This document shows positions 51,043 to 62,395 of a DNA stretch of 64,000 nt, piece by piece. A program made the translations under genes and the position numbers. This DNA comes from Branchiostoma floridae. Taxonomy: Eukaryota > Chordata > Leptocardii > Amphioxiformes > Branchiostomatidae. The first letter of the stretch is position 1. Each line of letters opens with the position of its first letter. The notes under the pieces were generated by a model. The model was given only the letters and a program-made list of their open reading frames with translations, did no database searches and was not told where the DNA came from. The stretch lies in the NCBI RefSeq assembly GCF_000003815.2, contig NC_049979.1, positions 17,404,437 through 17,468,436 of the forward strand. Reading direction: 5' to 3'.

Positions 51043-51345
51043 GATCACCATGTGGCTGATACGAGACAGAGGTTCCGGGTGATTTGAAGTGAATCACCAA
51101 CTCCCGACAGAAGGATTTGCACCAACGCACACCGCACCATCGCACGTGTGGGGGTTCTTTAACGTGCATGGGGTATGGCTCTCCCCATACACGGGACCTC
51201 CATTTAACGTCCTATCCGAGGGACGACTCATTTTTCACTTGAGTAAAGTGAGGAAAGTCATGTAAAGTGCCTTTCCCAAGGGCACAAGACCAGCAACACG
51301 GCAGGCGGATTCGAACCGGCGACCTCTCGGTCAAGGGCCGAAAGT
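51043..51345. repeat. Dispersed-repeat-like sequence
   Basis: The stretch contains GTTCTTTAACGTGCATGGGG, a CTCCCCATACACGGGACCTC segment and a terminal GGATTCGAACCGGCGACCTC, which on the minus strand resembles a Pol III B-box. This wording recurs in dispersed repeats of several marine invertebrate genomes, as I remember them. Boundaries are uncertain and no duplication was found. Confidence 0.45.
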
Positions 51346-52529
51346 AATTTAAAAACATTTTTTCCACTCCAGAGATAGTGAACATGTCGAGAAAGTACCT
51401 GAATGGGAAAATATATCGCGTGGTAGCCTTGATCATACTTGCAAAAGCACGCAGAGTGGAATCTTATGTAAGCTTGATTGGAGGCGGGTTAGAAGTTCAG
51501 AGCTCATACATGATGTCAAGCGACTCCTAGCGGTTTCAATAAAATACTTCAGACTGTTGCAAATTCTATACAGTATATCTCTACTTTATTAGGCCACAGC
51601 AAATAAACACTAAAGAGGATCTAGGACATCAGCGCGCACGCTGTGGCTTTCGCCTGATTTGGGGGGGAAATTGTCTGAGCTTATAATTAGCTATAGGAAA
51701 TTAGGGGGGGGGGGTACTGCCACAGTTAACGTATGATTTTATACCCATATTTGAATTGAAATCAGGGAAATATCCCACCAATAAATTGCAAAGGCACGTT
51801 GAAGAATGTGGAATGTGTTCAGCACCAAGGACAGATACTATTGTGTATTTGGAATATCAGATATGTAGACAGTAAATGAATGCAAGAATCATATCATACA
51901 CCTAGCCGTGACGACTGTAAGCAAGAAAAGCATACGACATTCAACAAGGCCGCCTTGTTGACTTAGGCTAACGCGGGTATCTAACATGGCAAAATTGATG
52001 TTGCCTTTCCAACTAGCGAAACCCTGATATGGAGGACTTTTAGCTCGGAATTCAACAAAAGCGACAAGGGAAGTAAATCAGGACTAGAATGGAATGGATA
52101 TCACGTTATCAGCCAACTTAAATATCAACTTTTAACTTCAGTGGTGTGAAAGAAGCCATTTTCACTACATGGGCTCAGTTGAATTGCTCACGGTCTCACA
52201 GTGACCCCTAGCGATCAGAGGCAAAATGCAGGTCTTCCGTTGACAGGGAAGAACTTGTACTTGAAATGATAATTTTGTCCGCAAGACGACGCTTCTGACA
52301 GCACACGACAAGTCAACATTAAAACGCAAAGAATTCACAAATGGCAAAGGTAATATGGGAAAATGGAATGGCCGAGACGTTTAGTGGATACGATGTGAAT
52401 TCTCTGTAGATCTTAAGGGGGGGGGGGTGTTATTTTGAGAATGTCTACTGACTATTTGATCTTCTAAGCATTTCATCCGTGGCGTTTTGCTTCGGTGTCA
52501 CCTGAGGTGGTCAAAGGTGGGTGACAAAC
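51346..52529. other. 5' flank of the cysteine-synthase-like gene
   Basis: This should contain the promoter and 5' UTR of the gene starting at 52530. There are G runs near 51661, 51706 and 52419 but no TATA box or other element I would defend. Confidence 0.4.
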
Positions 52530-55500
52530 ATGGCATCCGCGGCTAAAACAGTTTGGTTTCTCCGGCATTCTCAACCAGTTTTCTCCCGACAGTTCAAACG
52601 TTTTCAGTCGTCGGTACGTACATAATGTTGTTATCCTATTACCTATGAAAATAACGAAAATAGCGACTGTTTGAGATCTCCATTCGCCCTAACCATGTGT
52701 TTTTTTCACCCAGAGCGCGTTCGGTTTGGTTGCCGTGCTTCTTTGTTTACAAATGCCTATCAGCTGTGCATGCATGCATGAGTGAACTGTTGAACAAACA
52801 TGATATTGCATCATATCAGCAGATCGTATAATACTTCAGTGCCATACACTTTATATAATTTTTATTTCAAATGACTGTGTATCAATCGCTGACAAACGTT
52901 ACAACGGGAACTGTATCATGTATCAATGTTAGCCGTAGAGGGGCGTGGTCAATGTTGCATCACTTTTTTGCAAGTCATTGTGAGGTGCCGTTAATGACAC
53001 CTGTTAATTGTGTACGCATGAAACTGCTTATGAATGTGAATTAATTATGGAGAAATAAATGTTGAACTTCGACATACCAATTCCTATTATTGGGATTATG
53101 AAAATTAGCAATTTATCAAGTGTAGTGGGTTTATTATTTGACTTACTCTTTGCAAGCTCTTTCCGGCCTCTTGTTTATCTTTATTAATTATGCATATTAT
53201 TTCATATTTTATAGTAAGGAAGGCTACAATAAAGTTATTGTGTTTTTTTCATTTCAACATTGTCTTGTTGCAGGAAGTGAGGCAAGGATTTCTAGGGACA
53301 GTTGGCAAGTGAGTTAAAAGTCTTAATGTTATGGAAGTAGTCTTGATATCAGCAAAATGATGATCACTGGCACTACAAATGTGTATATCCACAAGCTAAC
53401 CTGGCTCTATTGTTTATCTATTAAAGGATTACCAACTATTGCATTGATTTATTGATCATGATGATCAACATGTGTATATTCACTGTAAAATCTTAGTTAC
53501 CAATCTGCATATGAAAAGAGACATCACTGTATACTGTAAGGAGTACTTGTACATGCAAAATGCAAACTAACATTCTTTACTTCAATTCAAGCACTCCTCT
53601 TATCCACTTGAAGAAAATAAGTGAAAATACAGGTATGTGGAAGCCAATGTTTCTTATACTTTATTGTGATATCTCACATTTCCCATTTTTCAATTCATTT
53701 TGATAGCATGAAGTCATTTTGTAATGACATCTTTTAATTTTGCATCAACCTATCTTCTTTCCTCCAGGCTGTACTATCCTGGCCAAGGCTGAGTTCCTGA
53801 ACTCAGGAGGCTCAGTCAAGGATAGAGCAGCACTTTTTCTCATCAAGGATGCCCAAGAAAAAGGTTCGCGCCTTTGGTTATTTTGAAATATGGATATTGT
53901 GCAGTTGCCTGATTTCATGTAGGTCTATCAATACCAGAGAGTCGTCATTGCAGACAAGCATTACTGCAAAGTGAAGTGGAGGTAGCATTCTCATCATTAA
54001 GGCTTTTCAGGACTTTAAAAACCTAAAAAAGACATGACACACAATCTTAAAATTCTCAAAGTCATATTTCATGTGCCACATCAGTTACAACAAGATCTAC
54101 TTCCAATAACCCTGCTCCTACCACTTCAGAAATAGCTATTTTGCTCCTGTTTGTTCCCCAGGTTTGATCGGACCAGGTGGTACTGTTGTGGAGGGAACAG
54201 CAGGGAACACTGGGATAGGTCTGGCTCACATGTGCCTGGCCCTGGGCTACAAGTGTGTCATCTACATGCCTAACAACCAGTCTCAGGTCAGGGCAGGGTC
54301 CAACTAAGTCATCAATACATACTGAAGATGTCCATGCTGTTTTTTTGGTTACATCAATTTTCACATCAATACTGAGAACTGAGAAATAGTAACATTTAGA
54401 AATGTTGTCAGGTAAATCCATATTTTTTAGCTTCAAATGTACTTGTAAATGCTTGATTTATGATATATTGCATCACAATTGCCCTTCTGGATGTTTGTGT
54501 TCATCGTATAACTGGGATGTCCAACCATAATGCTTTTTATAAAATTTTCTGATATTTCGCACTGCAGGAAAAAATTGATGCCTTAACCACTCTTGGTGCT
54601 GATGTCAGACCTGTACCTGTGGCCCCATTCACAGATCCAAACAACTATAACCACCAGGTATCTATGGGCCATTTCTTTCAAGAACCACATTGCATGATTT
54701 TATCTATTCCTTGTCATCAAAACTGACTTGTAGGACTTGTGGTTTCAGAGGTAAAGCTGCAGTAATTCTGCATGAATCTATAACTTAATGTCTGTGTTGC
54801 TTCAGAAGATATTGGTAACAATGTAACTCTTGATTCTAATCAGTGATTGAATGTGCAATTATTTGCACGAATCTGCAAACCTTCCATCTGAACATTCCAT
54901 ACCCATGTTCACCACTGTTTTTTCATGGAACAGGCTCGGAGGTTTGCTGAAAGTATTAACAATGCTGTCTGGACCAACCAATTCGACAACACAGCAAACA
55001 GAAGAGCCCACATTGAGACCACTGGACCTGAAATATGGAGGCAAACAGGCAAGCTGACACCATAGATGAATTTTCTTGACTGAGCAAATGCTTACCACGT
55101 CTTGTTGATAACTAGAACATTGTATATCAGCACCAATAGAGTGTATAACAAAAGGACAAATTCACCACAAAATCCTTAATTACCTTCTAGTCATTCTTAA
55201 AGTGACAGAAGAAAGAACTAGCCATTAATAGATGCGTCAAGTCATAGGATGTCAGCATTATGTTGACATTTTGTGTGACATTATGAATAATGTCCCACAA
55301 CTTACAATGTGAATCAGTCAGAATTGCCATGAAGGAGGTGACAGACGGTCACCAAAACGTCGGTGAAAGTAAAGCATTAGTTGTGCAAAAAGAGTCTCTT
55401 TACTCAGTGACGTACCAACCTGATGAAACTATTCACAGATGTGTGACATGTTGTTCTTGCTGTCACACCAGGCATATCATTAAACATGAACTTTTCTATG

Positions 55501-58500
55501 CAGATGGACAGGTTGATTATTAAACATACACTTTTCTATGCAGATGGAAAGGTTGATGCTGTAACATTTGGAACAGGAACTGGTGGAACTCTAGCAGGTA
55601 TTCTAGTTTTCTTTATCTCAAAGACGTATACTATTATTCTTACATTTGTCTTTTTATTGAAGAGTTATATCGAGATTTTTTAAATCCTTTTGAGCAGCTT
55701 TATTATATATAATAGCTATGTCATCACTTGTATGAAATGTAACAGTCTCTGTAAATATGCTCCTTCATTTCCAGGTGTCAGTATGTACCTGAAGGATAGA
55801 AATCCTAAAATCAAGGCAATACTGGCTGACCCTGAGGTAATGCAATTATTTTTATACTTTATTTGGACTTAAATTTAGAGCTACTTCATCTGCTGTGTAA
55901 TTCTGAATATAAAATTCCATTGCATTTGCCATCTCTCTGTTGGAGGCCTTATTTATTGGATGTGGAGATTGTACAGTAAATGTTTATCATTGATTGTGTA
56001 TGTGAACCTAGTGATTGGAAGGTAGACCCTACTTTGTGTCAGGATAGGATATGTCTTGCTATGCAAGGACTGAAAGAATTTATGTTGGATACTTACTTGA
56101 GTCATTGTTGTAACATTGCATCAAATGTTCCACTCCAGGGCAGTGTCCTGTACAACTGGATCAAACATGGCAAGCTGGAGAGAGAGGGGACTGGGTCCAT
56201 CACAGAGGGCATAGGTCAAGGTCGGGTCACAGACAACCTGAAGGGGGCAGACATTGATGATGCTGTACATGTTACTGACAAACTTGCTGTGGAAATGGTA
56301 AATAATTCAACTCAAGGCATCACAGTCGCATCTACTATTGTTTTCAAATTAACTGTATCAGCTCAGACTTTCAGATATGAAAAGGAAAACTGTTCAGTTG
56401 GAAATTATAAAGTGTTTTAGCCACATCAGATTTCTTTCACACAAAGTTGTTATAATGGTGCCTCATTATTTTTCATTGCTATAACTCCTTAGTCAATACC
56501 ACTAGTGGTGTATTTCCAGACATTCCGTTTGCTGCACGAAGAAGGCTTCTTTGTTGGAGCATCCTCTGGACTTAATGTGTCAGCAGCTGTGCAGGTGAGC
56601 ATGTCTGCATCTCCATGCATTAATAAGCTGTAAAACAGTATTGATATTAACTCATAGTAGCAGACATTAGATAATTTTGACGTAAATGTGTATGTATCAA
56701 GGTGCACACATTTCTGTTAACTTAGTGTGCCCCAGTACTTTTAGAAGACGTTCATCCTTGTTATAATGTTTCAGAATGGAAAGTTTTGTGACTTACTAAT
56801 GGTATGAGGAAAGAAGGAAATACTATATTTTATTTATTATCAAAATAACGTTTTCTTTTGCAGGTTGCCCAGATGCTTGGCCCAGGTCACACCATTGTTA
56901 CCTGCCTATGTGACACAGGCCAGGTGAGCAAATTACCTGAGATATCTGCATATGAAAGTGTGTGTCATGTGCAGTACAAAAGTTACTTTAGAGGAACTGG
57001 ATAGGCATTCAACTTTACACTTTATTACCTGGATGTCTAACCTTTATGGACATAAGATCCATCTTACTTTGTTTCTGCATTGCAATAAAGGTTCCTTTGG
57101 TAGCCATCCTCCTAACGCCCGGTCCCCAACGGCATTAGCCTATGGGGCCCTGCTATCTAGATGCCTACCAGCGGTTATTATGATTGTCGCCACAAACCAG
57201 CTGTCAACCAATCAGAGAATAGGCTTTTCTTGGGCTTTTTGTTGTCGAAAGTTGTCTCACAAAGGCCGCTGGGAAGCTATCAGCCAATCATGTTTCGTCT
57301 TACATAGCACCATCCTCCTACACCCGATCCCCAACGGCTGACTGCCCATATAAGGGTAAGCTCATTAATATTTATAAGCAGGGCGACGAGGAACTGAAAG
57401 TAACTGCGGGTAGGCCATGAGATAGCAGGGCCCCATAGGCACCCCCACCTAACTCCTTCTGCTTTTCCCCCTACCCGTTCACCCTTTCCCCCGGACTTCC
57501 TCTTAACCCCCGCCGTACTTCATCTGTGCCCCCGTCATTCCTCTTTACCCCCGGTGTAAATCCGCTTTTCCCCCGCCCTTTTCCTTTTCCCCCAATGGCC
57601 GCCGTCAACCCGAATTGCACGTAGTCGACACGAATATCGTTCGGAAAGTAACAATAACGGTTGCGCCACGGAACATGAAATAGCCTATGCTCTAGTACAC
57701 ATTCTGGGCCACCTTTCTGCCAAGTGGCGTTTCACAACTCCTTCCCAGTCTGAACTGAAAAGCCATGTGCCGTCAGCAGCGCGTAGTTTGTGGCGCTCCA
57801 CTACTACTTCCTGGAGGCTGGGTGGTGGATCGCCTGAGGACGGCGCGCTGTGTGTGCTATGACGATCGGGCGACTCGCTAAGTTCGGCATTGATAAGGTT
57901 ACCCCGGGAGTCTACAGGTCGTTCTGTTAAAAGAGGGACACACCGACCCAGGTTGGAAACAACGCAGGTAAAAGTCCCCGTGTCGATCCGAGGAGCAGGA
58001 TCGCGCCCGGGAATAGGCGTCTCAGCCCGACCAGCATAGTGGGACCCAACTATTTTTTTTATCTCACTGTGACTTGAATGCTAAGTAACGACAGAGTGCA
58101 TTTCATAATATACCCTTTTTTTTTCACAAACTCGCCATGTGTCCATTTACAGTACTTCATACATTTCTTGCTACTCGCATGTATTGTACGCCCTGCTGCA
58201 TTTCGACTGTGTTCGTACACGTTCTGCATGCCATATATCAAAGATCCAGCCACCCTTCCTTGAGTTACACTGTTTACAAACACAAATACAAACACACGGT
58301 ACTGAAACCAAAGCATACGTGACGTGACGTATTAAAGACGCCACAGCCGACATTTTATGAAGATTTACATCAAGTGAAAACTTGAAATGCTATATATATA
58401 GCGACATGTATGCACAGGCAGAGAATGNNNNNNNNNNNNNNNNNNNNNNNNNNNNNNNNNNNNNNNNNNNNNNNNNNNNNNNNNNNNNNNNNNNNNNNNN

Positions 58501-59834
58501 NNNNNNNNNNNNNNNNNNNNNNNNNNNCGTGTACGAACACAGTCGAATTGCAGCAGGGGGTTCAATACATGCGAGTAGCAAGAAATGTATGAAGTACTGT
58601 AAATGGACACATGGCGAGTTTGTGAAAAAAAAAGGGTATATTATGAAATGCACTCTGTCGTTACTTAGCATTCAAGTCACAGTGAGATAAAAAAAATAGT
58701 TGGGTCCCACTATGCTGGTCGGGCTGAGACGCCTATTCCCGGGCGCGATCCTGCTCCTCGGATCGACACGGGGACTTTTACCTGCGTTGTTTCCAACGCA
58801 TTCTCTGCCTGTCTTTTGAATTGATTCTGTACTCGTTTTGTACCTCATTCCCATACTATATTGATACCATCACTTCACCATTGCATTTATAAGCAATTAT
58901 AAGATTCTGATCTTGTAGCCAAGCCTAATGATTTTCTGAAGCGCTGCAAAACCCAGACACCACTAGTTGCATTTATTTACGTGGAGCACCACAAACTACG
59001 CGCTGCTGATGGGACATGCTTTTTCAGTTCAGACTGGGAAGGAGTTGTGAAACGCCTCTTGGCAGAAAGGTGGCCCAGAATGTGTACTAGAGCATAGGCT
59101 ATTTCATGTTCCGATTTTCGTGTCGACTACGTGCAATTCGGGTTGACGGCGGCCATTGGGGGAAAAGGAAAAGGGCGGGGGAAAAGCGGAATTACTCCGG
59201 GGGTAAAGAGGAATGACGGGGGCACAGATGAAGTACAGCGGGGGTTAAGAGGAAGTCCGGGGGAAAAGGTGAACGGGTAGGGGGAAAAGCAGAAGGAGTT
59301 AGGTGGGGGTGATAGGCTGAGTCAGCTAGCTGTTGGAGACCGTGCGTAGGAGGATGAAGATCCAAAACAGAATGTTGTAGGTTTAAAACAATGATCATTT
59401 TGTATTTCTTGTTTCAGAGATACTATGCAAAATTGTTCAGCAGATCAGTGTTGGAAAGCAGAGGTAAGGTTCTACCTCATCCCCTAGGTTAGAGACCTGG
59501 AGGTTTAGATTTTATCAGAAATGTTGAAAATAACCAGTGCTTCATGGTTTGTAGCTAATTGTACTATCCAACTACATGTATGTTCAAATCCCCTTTGAAT
59601 CTTCTAATAGTTGGTGAACAGGAGCTTCCTGCTCATGACTGATAAGCCAGTATTAGCAGTGCTTGTTTTGCTTTTCTTCAGCCATAGACTTAAGAATAGA
59701 CTAGTATTATTGTATTGATTGCTTGGTCACTGTTGCCATACATTGTACATAAGTTCATAACACTTTTTTATCACTTTGTCCCAGGTGTCTTGGAGAGCAT
59801 TCCTGAACAGTACAGATCCTCTCTACATGACTAG
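52530..59834 (+). CDS. Cysteine-synthase-like PLP-dependent enzyme (CBS/CysK family)
   Basis: Fourteen exons join in phase to 363 residues: 52530-52613, 53274-53308, 53592-53632, 53768-53863, 54162-54286, 54568-54657, 54934-55048, 55544-55597, 55775-55836, 56139-56297, 56520-56594, 56864-56923, 59418-59463 and 59785-59834. Residues 1-28 ([20 protein letters not shown]) are basic with no acidic residue, suggesting a mitochondrial presequence. Family motifs: VGNTPLIHL, the Schiff-base lysine K71 in GGSVKDRAA, the substrate loop TAGNTG (98-103), the phosphate-binding loop GTGTGG (205-210) and GASSGLN (300-306). No heme-binding N-terminus or CBS domains are present, so it is cysteine-synthase-like rather than a true cystathionine beta-synthase. 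The segment [15 protein letters not shown] recalls the yeast mitochondrial Mcy1/Cys12 type. It likely acts on O-activated serine; the actual substrate is unproven. Intron 7 uses a GC donor. Confidence 0.9.
55327..55361 (+). repeat. Hammerhead-like retroelement remnant in intron 7
   Basis: The sequence CATGAAGGA, a hairpin GGTGAC/GTCACC, then AAAACGTC resembles the motif at 32121-32156 but has a degenerate first core. Downstream wording (AACCTGATGAAACTATTCAC near 55420) is typical of dispersed retroelement tails. It is likely an inactive remnant. Confidence 0.35.
55479..55558 (+). repeat. 40-bp tandem duplication covering an intron acceptor
   Basis: Two 40-bp units (55479-55518, 55519-55558; 36 of 40 bases identical) each contain CTTTTCTATGCAG plus the first bases of exon 8. 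Only the second acceptor keeps the frame. Use of the first would read DGQVDY and a stop. Confidence 0.85.
57138..57440. mobile_element. MITE nested in the fold-back element
   Basis: A perfect 21-bp inverted repeat beginning GCCTATGGGGCCCTGCTATC at 57138-57158 recurs inverted at 57420-57440. The right arm of the host element reads straight from the equivalent of AGCCTAT into CACCCCCACC, showing that about 280 bases were inserted only on the left. Confidence 0.75.
58428..58527. other. Assembly gap (100 N)
   Basis: Exactly 100 N, a conventional placeholder for a gap of unknown size. It falls at the centre of the inverted repeat. Confidence 0.98.
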
Positions 59835-59920
59835 TCAACTATCATTCTATGTTCTATTCCTCTATATACATGTACTGGTCAGTAAATATGAATTATGTTT
59901 AAGTTCAGAAATACATGTAT

Positions 59921-60996
59921 AACGGGAGGTGCCTCAACACGGTACGCTTTTTCTTGCGCTCAAACTCATGGCGCTCCATCGCTAGTTGCCTGAGAGTGGT
60001 CAAATTTTGATGACTGAATTTTTTACACATAGATTTGAACAACATACTTGAATAAGAAATGCATTCATGTGGTTCATGAACCTTACGCGCTGCGTGTTAC
60101 AAGCAGCAAATACTGTAAGACAATTTCGTGTATGTAACCTTCCAATTTTGTGCTACGCTGGACAGTGTGCCTAACTTGGTACGCTTTTTTTACATTTTGC
60201 TCTCTTCAGAAGTAAGTGGTAAATTTAAGTACACAGAAAAAAATTAATAGCATGATATGTTAGCTTTCTTTTGACACTAAAATCGTGACTGTATGTACTT
60301 CTTGTCTCACATGAGGAAGGCTGTACCTAGAACAATTCAGCTGATGTGTTTACGGGCAATGGGCTGAATGCACTGATTGTGAATGCCCGACTAAAAAACA
60401 GTGCGAAAAAACGACACCGCCAACATCAACAAAACTCTGTCTGATTATATGAAAATATCATCTACATCTCTCTATCAAGTCTTATTTTCATAGACAGCAC
60501 GAATCATTTGTTACAGTCAAATAAATCTTTGGAGCGTTCTCTAGTCTGCCACCTTCACGGCCACACTCCCTTGGGAGTACAATGGCGGCAATGTTTATGT
60601 CGCTTCCTTTTGCTTGCTTTTCTACTCAACAAACATTTAAAGACCCATATTCATAGTGTTTTATGGAGCTTTATTTATATGTATCATGGCAGTTGTGTGA
60701 CTGCTTGAAAGAGTTCGTATAGTTAGCGACACGAGCTGCCAATACGCAGAGGCCGGTGACCGCAGTGATTCAGCACTGTCAACATTACTCTTAGAATTCT
60801 GTTTTTTAAAAAACATGAAGTAAATATGTTAAAGTATACTTGGAATGCAAATTAAAGCTGTGTGCATGGACTTGGTTTATTTACCTTTGTAATCAGCATA
60901 GTCAGTGGTAACAAACACGGTGTACTTATGGATAATAAGATCAGCAAAAAATCCGTACCGTCTTAGGACGGGAACCGTCTTAGGGCGGCCCCCGTT
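59921..60996. mobile_element. Candidate TIR element
   Basis: The left end AACGGGAGGTGCCTCAACAC (then GGTAC) resembles the reverse complement of the right end, AACGGGGGCCGCCCTAAGAC (then GGTAC). Similar pieces recur inside (GTGCCTAACTTGGTACGC near 60169). No transposase or clear duplication was found, so it may be a degenerate non-autonomous element. Confidence 0.4.
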
Positions 60997-61750
60997 ACGT
61001 ATACAAATGTAGTAGAAAAGCTATTATACAACGAAGTCATACAAAAGAGAGACTATATTTTTCCATGTCTCACTTTTATACACATAGTACAGCAAAACAT
61101 TACTACCTGGTTAGGTGATTGATTCTGACCTGAACTTGCTGGTTATAAGCAATAGGAGATACAACATACCTAATAGGACTTTGATAGCAATATAGCATTG
61201 GTATGCTGAAAGCATTGTGATAAAATGTCTACATATTGAATTGCTGAATGTACCTTATTCCAATTAAGCAAGTAATGAAATGACACATCTACTAGTAAAG
61301 CTACAATTTGTGAAAATTATGACACTTGCTGGAATGATAGGTGTAATACTTTACATGCACTGAAAATTGATAATCATGATGTATGTGGCAGATGTAGGGA
61401 TCTTAACATGCTTTGTTATGCAAATAAACTACTAACTTTTGTAGTAATATGGAAAGCTGTACTTCGTGTTAAATGATTAGTTCATATATCCACTACAAAT
61501 GATTTTTATATAAACCAAAGAAACATTCCTACATATCTCGTTCCTTGTGAAGTCTAGTATCATAAATGCTATGCTTGATATTAACCTCAAGCACGTAGGA
61601 ATATTGGCTGTGTGTGGACATTGGTTATATAATTATAGGCTTTACAGGTGCCTTTTTGAAAGACTGCCAACAAAACATCATTTTTTCATTCAATAACTTT
61701 CTGCCATCTAAAGCCTGAAGATTTTAATAGCAAAAATGTATTTTTTGATC

Positions 61751-61756
61751 AATAAA
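61751..61756 (+). promoter_or_regulatory. Polyadenylation signal AATAAA, cysteine-synthase-like gene
   Basis: A canonical hexamer on the plus strand 1.9 kb beyond the stop codon. It lies only 28 bases from a minus-strand signal for DCTN3, as expected for tail-to-tail genes. Closer signals may be used instead. Confidence 0.35.
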
Positions 61757-61783
61757 GGACTCAACAAATGATATTACATGTAC

Positions 61784-61789
61784 TTTATT
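61784..61789 (-). promoter_or_regulatory. Polyadenylation signal AATAAA, DCTN3
   Basis: A canonical hexamer on the minus strand about 610 bases beyond the DCTN3 stop codon. Supported by position and by the adjacent opposite-strand signal. Confidence 0.4.
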
Positions 61790-62395
61790 CCTTATTTCAC
61801 TTCCACACCAGGCTTGTACACATGTAACATAATAACGCTATGGTTCATTTGCAATCCAATACATTAATCCTGTTCCTCCTGAATCAATCATCAGTATGTA
61901 CCACTTCAGTATACATTGGTCTCATATCTGTTAAGGCAACATGTACGCTCTTCAGATTTCAGTTAATTTTACTCAGCAAAACATACATTCAACTTGTACT
62001 TCATAGTCATAGCTATCATTCATAGACTCAAAGCAAGAAAAGAAAGATTCAATGATGCAAGGTTTCATCATACTACTAAGTAATTTGAATGTGGTCCCCA
62101 GATACATGCACAATGTATCTAGCAATTAGTGCAAAGTCCATACACAAGCACTGGATTTCTAGTATGTGTAACAATTGCACCCTCTCAATCATAAGGCAGA
62201 TAATGTATATGAAACAGACATATAACCAGCATACACTCTATATGACCTTTACGTCAACAGTCCAGTATGTCCAATTGATGATCCTGGTTGTATTACTAGT
62301 ACAGTTAAATTGTATGATACCTTGTCACATGTGCTTCCACGTCAAAACTATCGGTTGCAACACGAATACATGTAACTAAATCTAGATTAGTAATA

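Larger units (their letters stand above)
57105..59356. mobile_element. Long inverted-repeat (fold-back) element in intron 12
   Basis: Outer arms 57440-57800 and 58982-59311, and inner arms 57953-58221 and 58528-58796, are inverted copies of each other. The segments between outer and inner arms differ on the two sides. The extreme ends carry CATCCTCCTA at 57105-57114 and its inverse at 59347-59356. The arms differ by indels, for example about 28 bases near 57637-57665 present only on the left. No transposase is recognised, and the centre is interrupted by an assembly gap. The element separates exon 12 from exon 13 of the cysteine-synthase-like gene. Confidence 0.8.
59835..62395. other. Convergent 3' regions of the cysteine-synthase-like gene and DCTN3
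   Basis: The stretch holds the 3' UTRs of two convergent genes and a candidate TIR element at 59921-60996. No other coding exon is seen. Confidence 0.5.

Noticed and set aside
55420-55445. CTGATGAAAC taken as a hammerhead core
   Set aside because: No stem II or GAAA core follows at the right spacing; only the upstream motif at 55327 has the hairpin.
58365-58690. Open frames running through the N stretch
   Set aside because: They exist only because unknown bases are read as non-stop codons.
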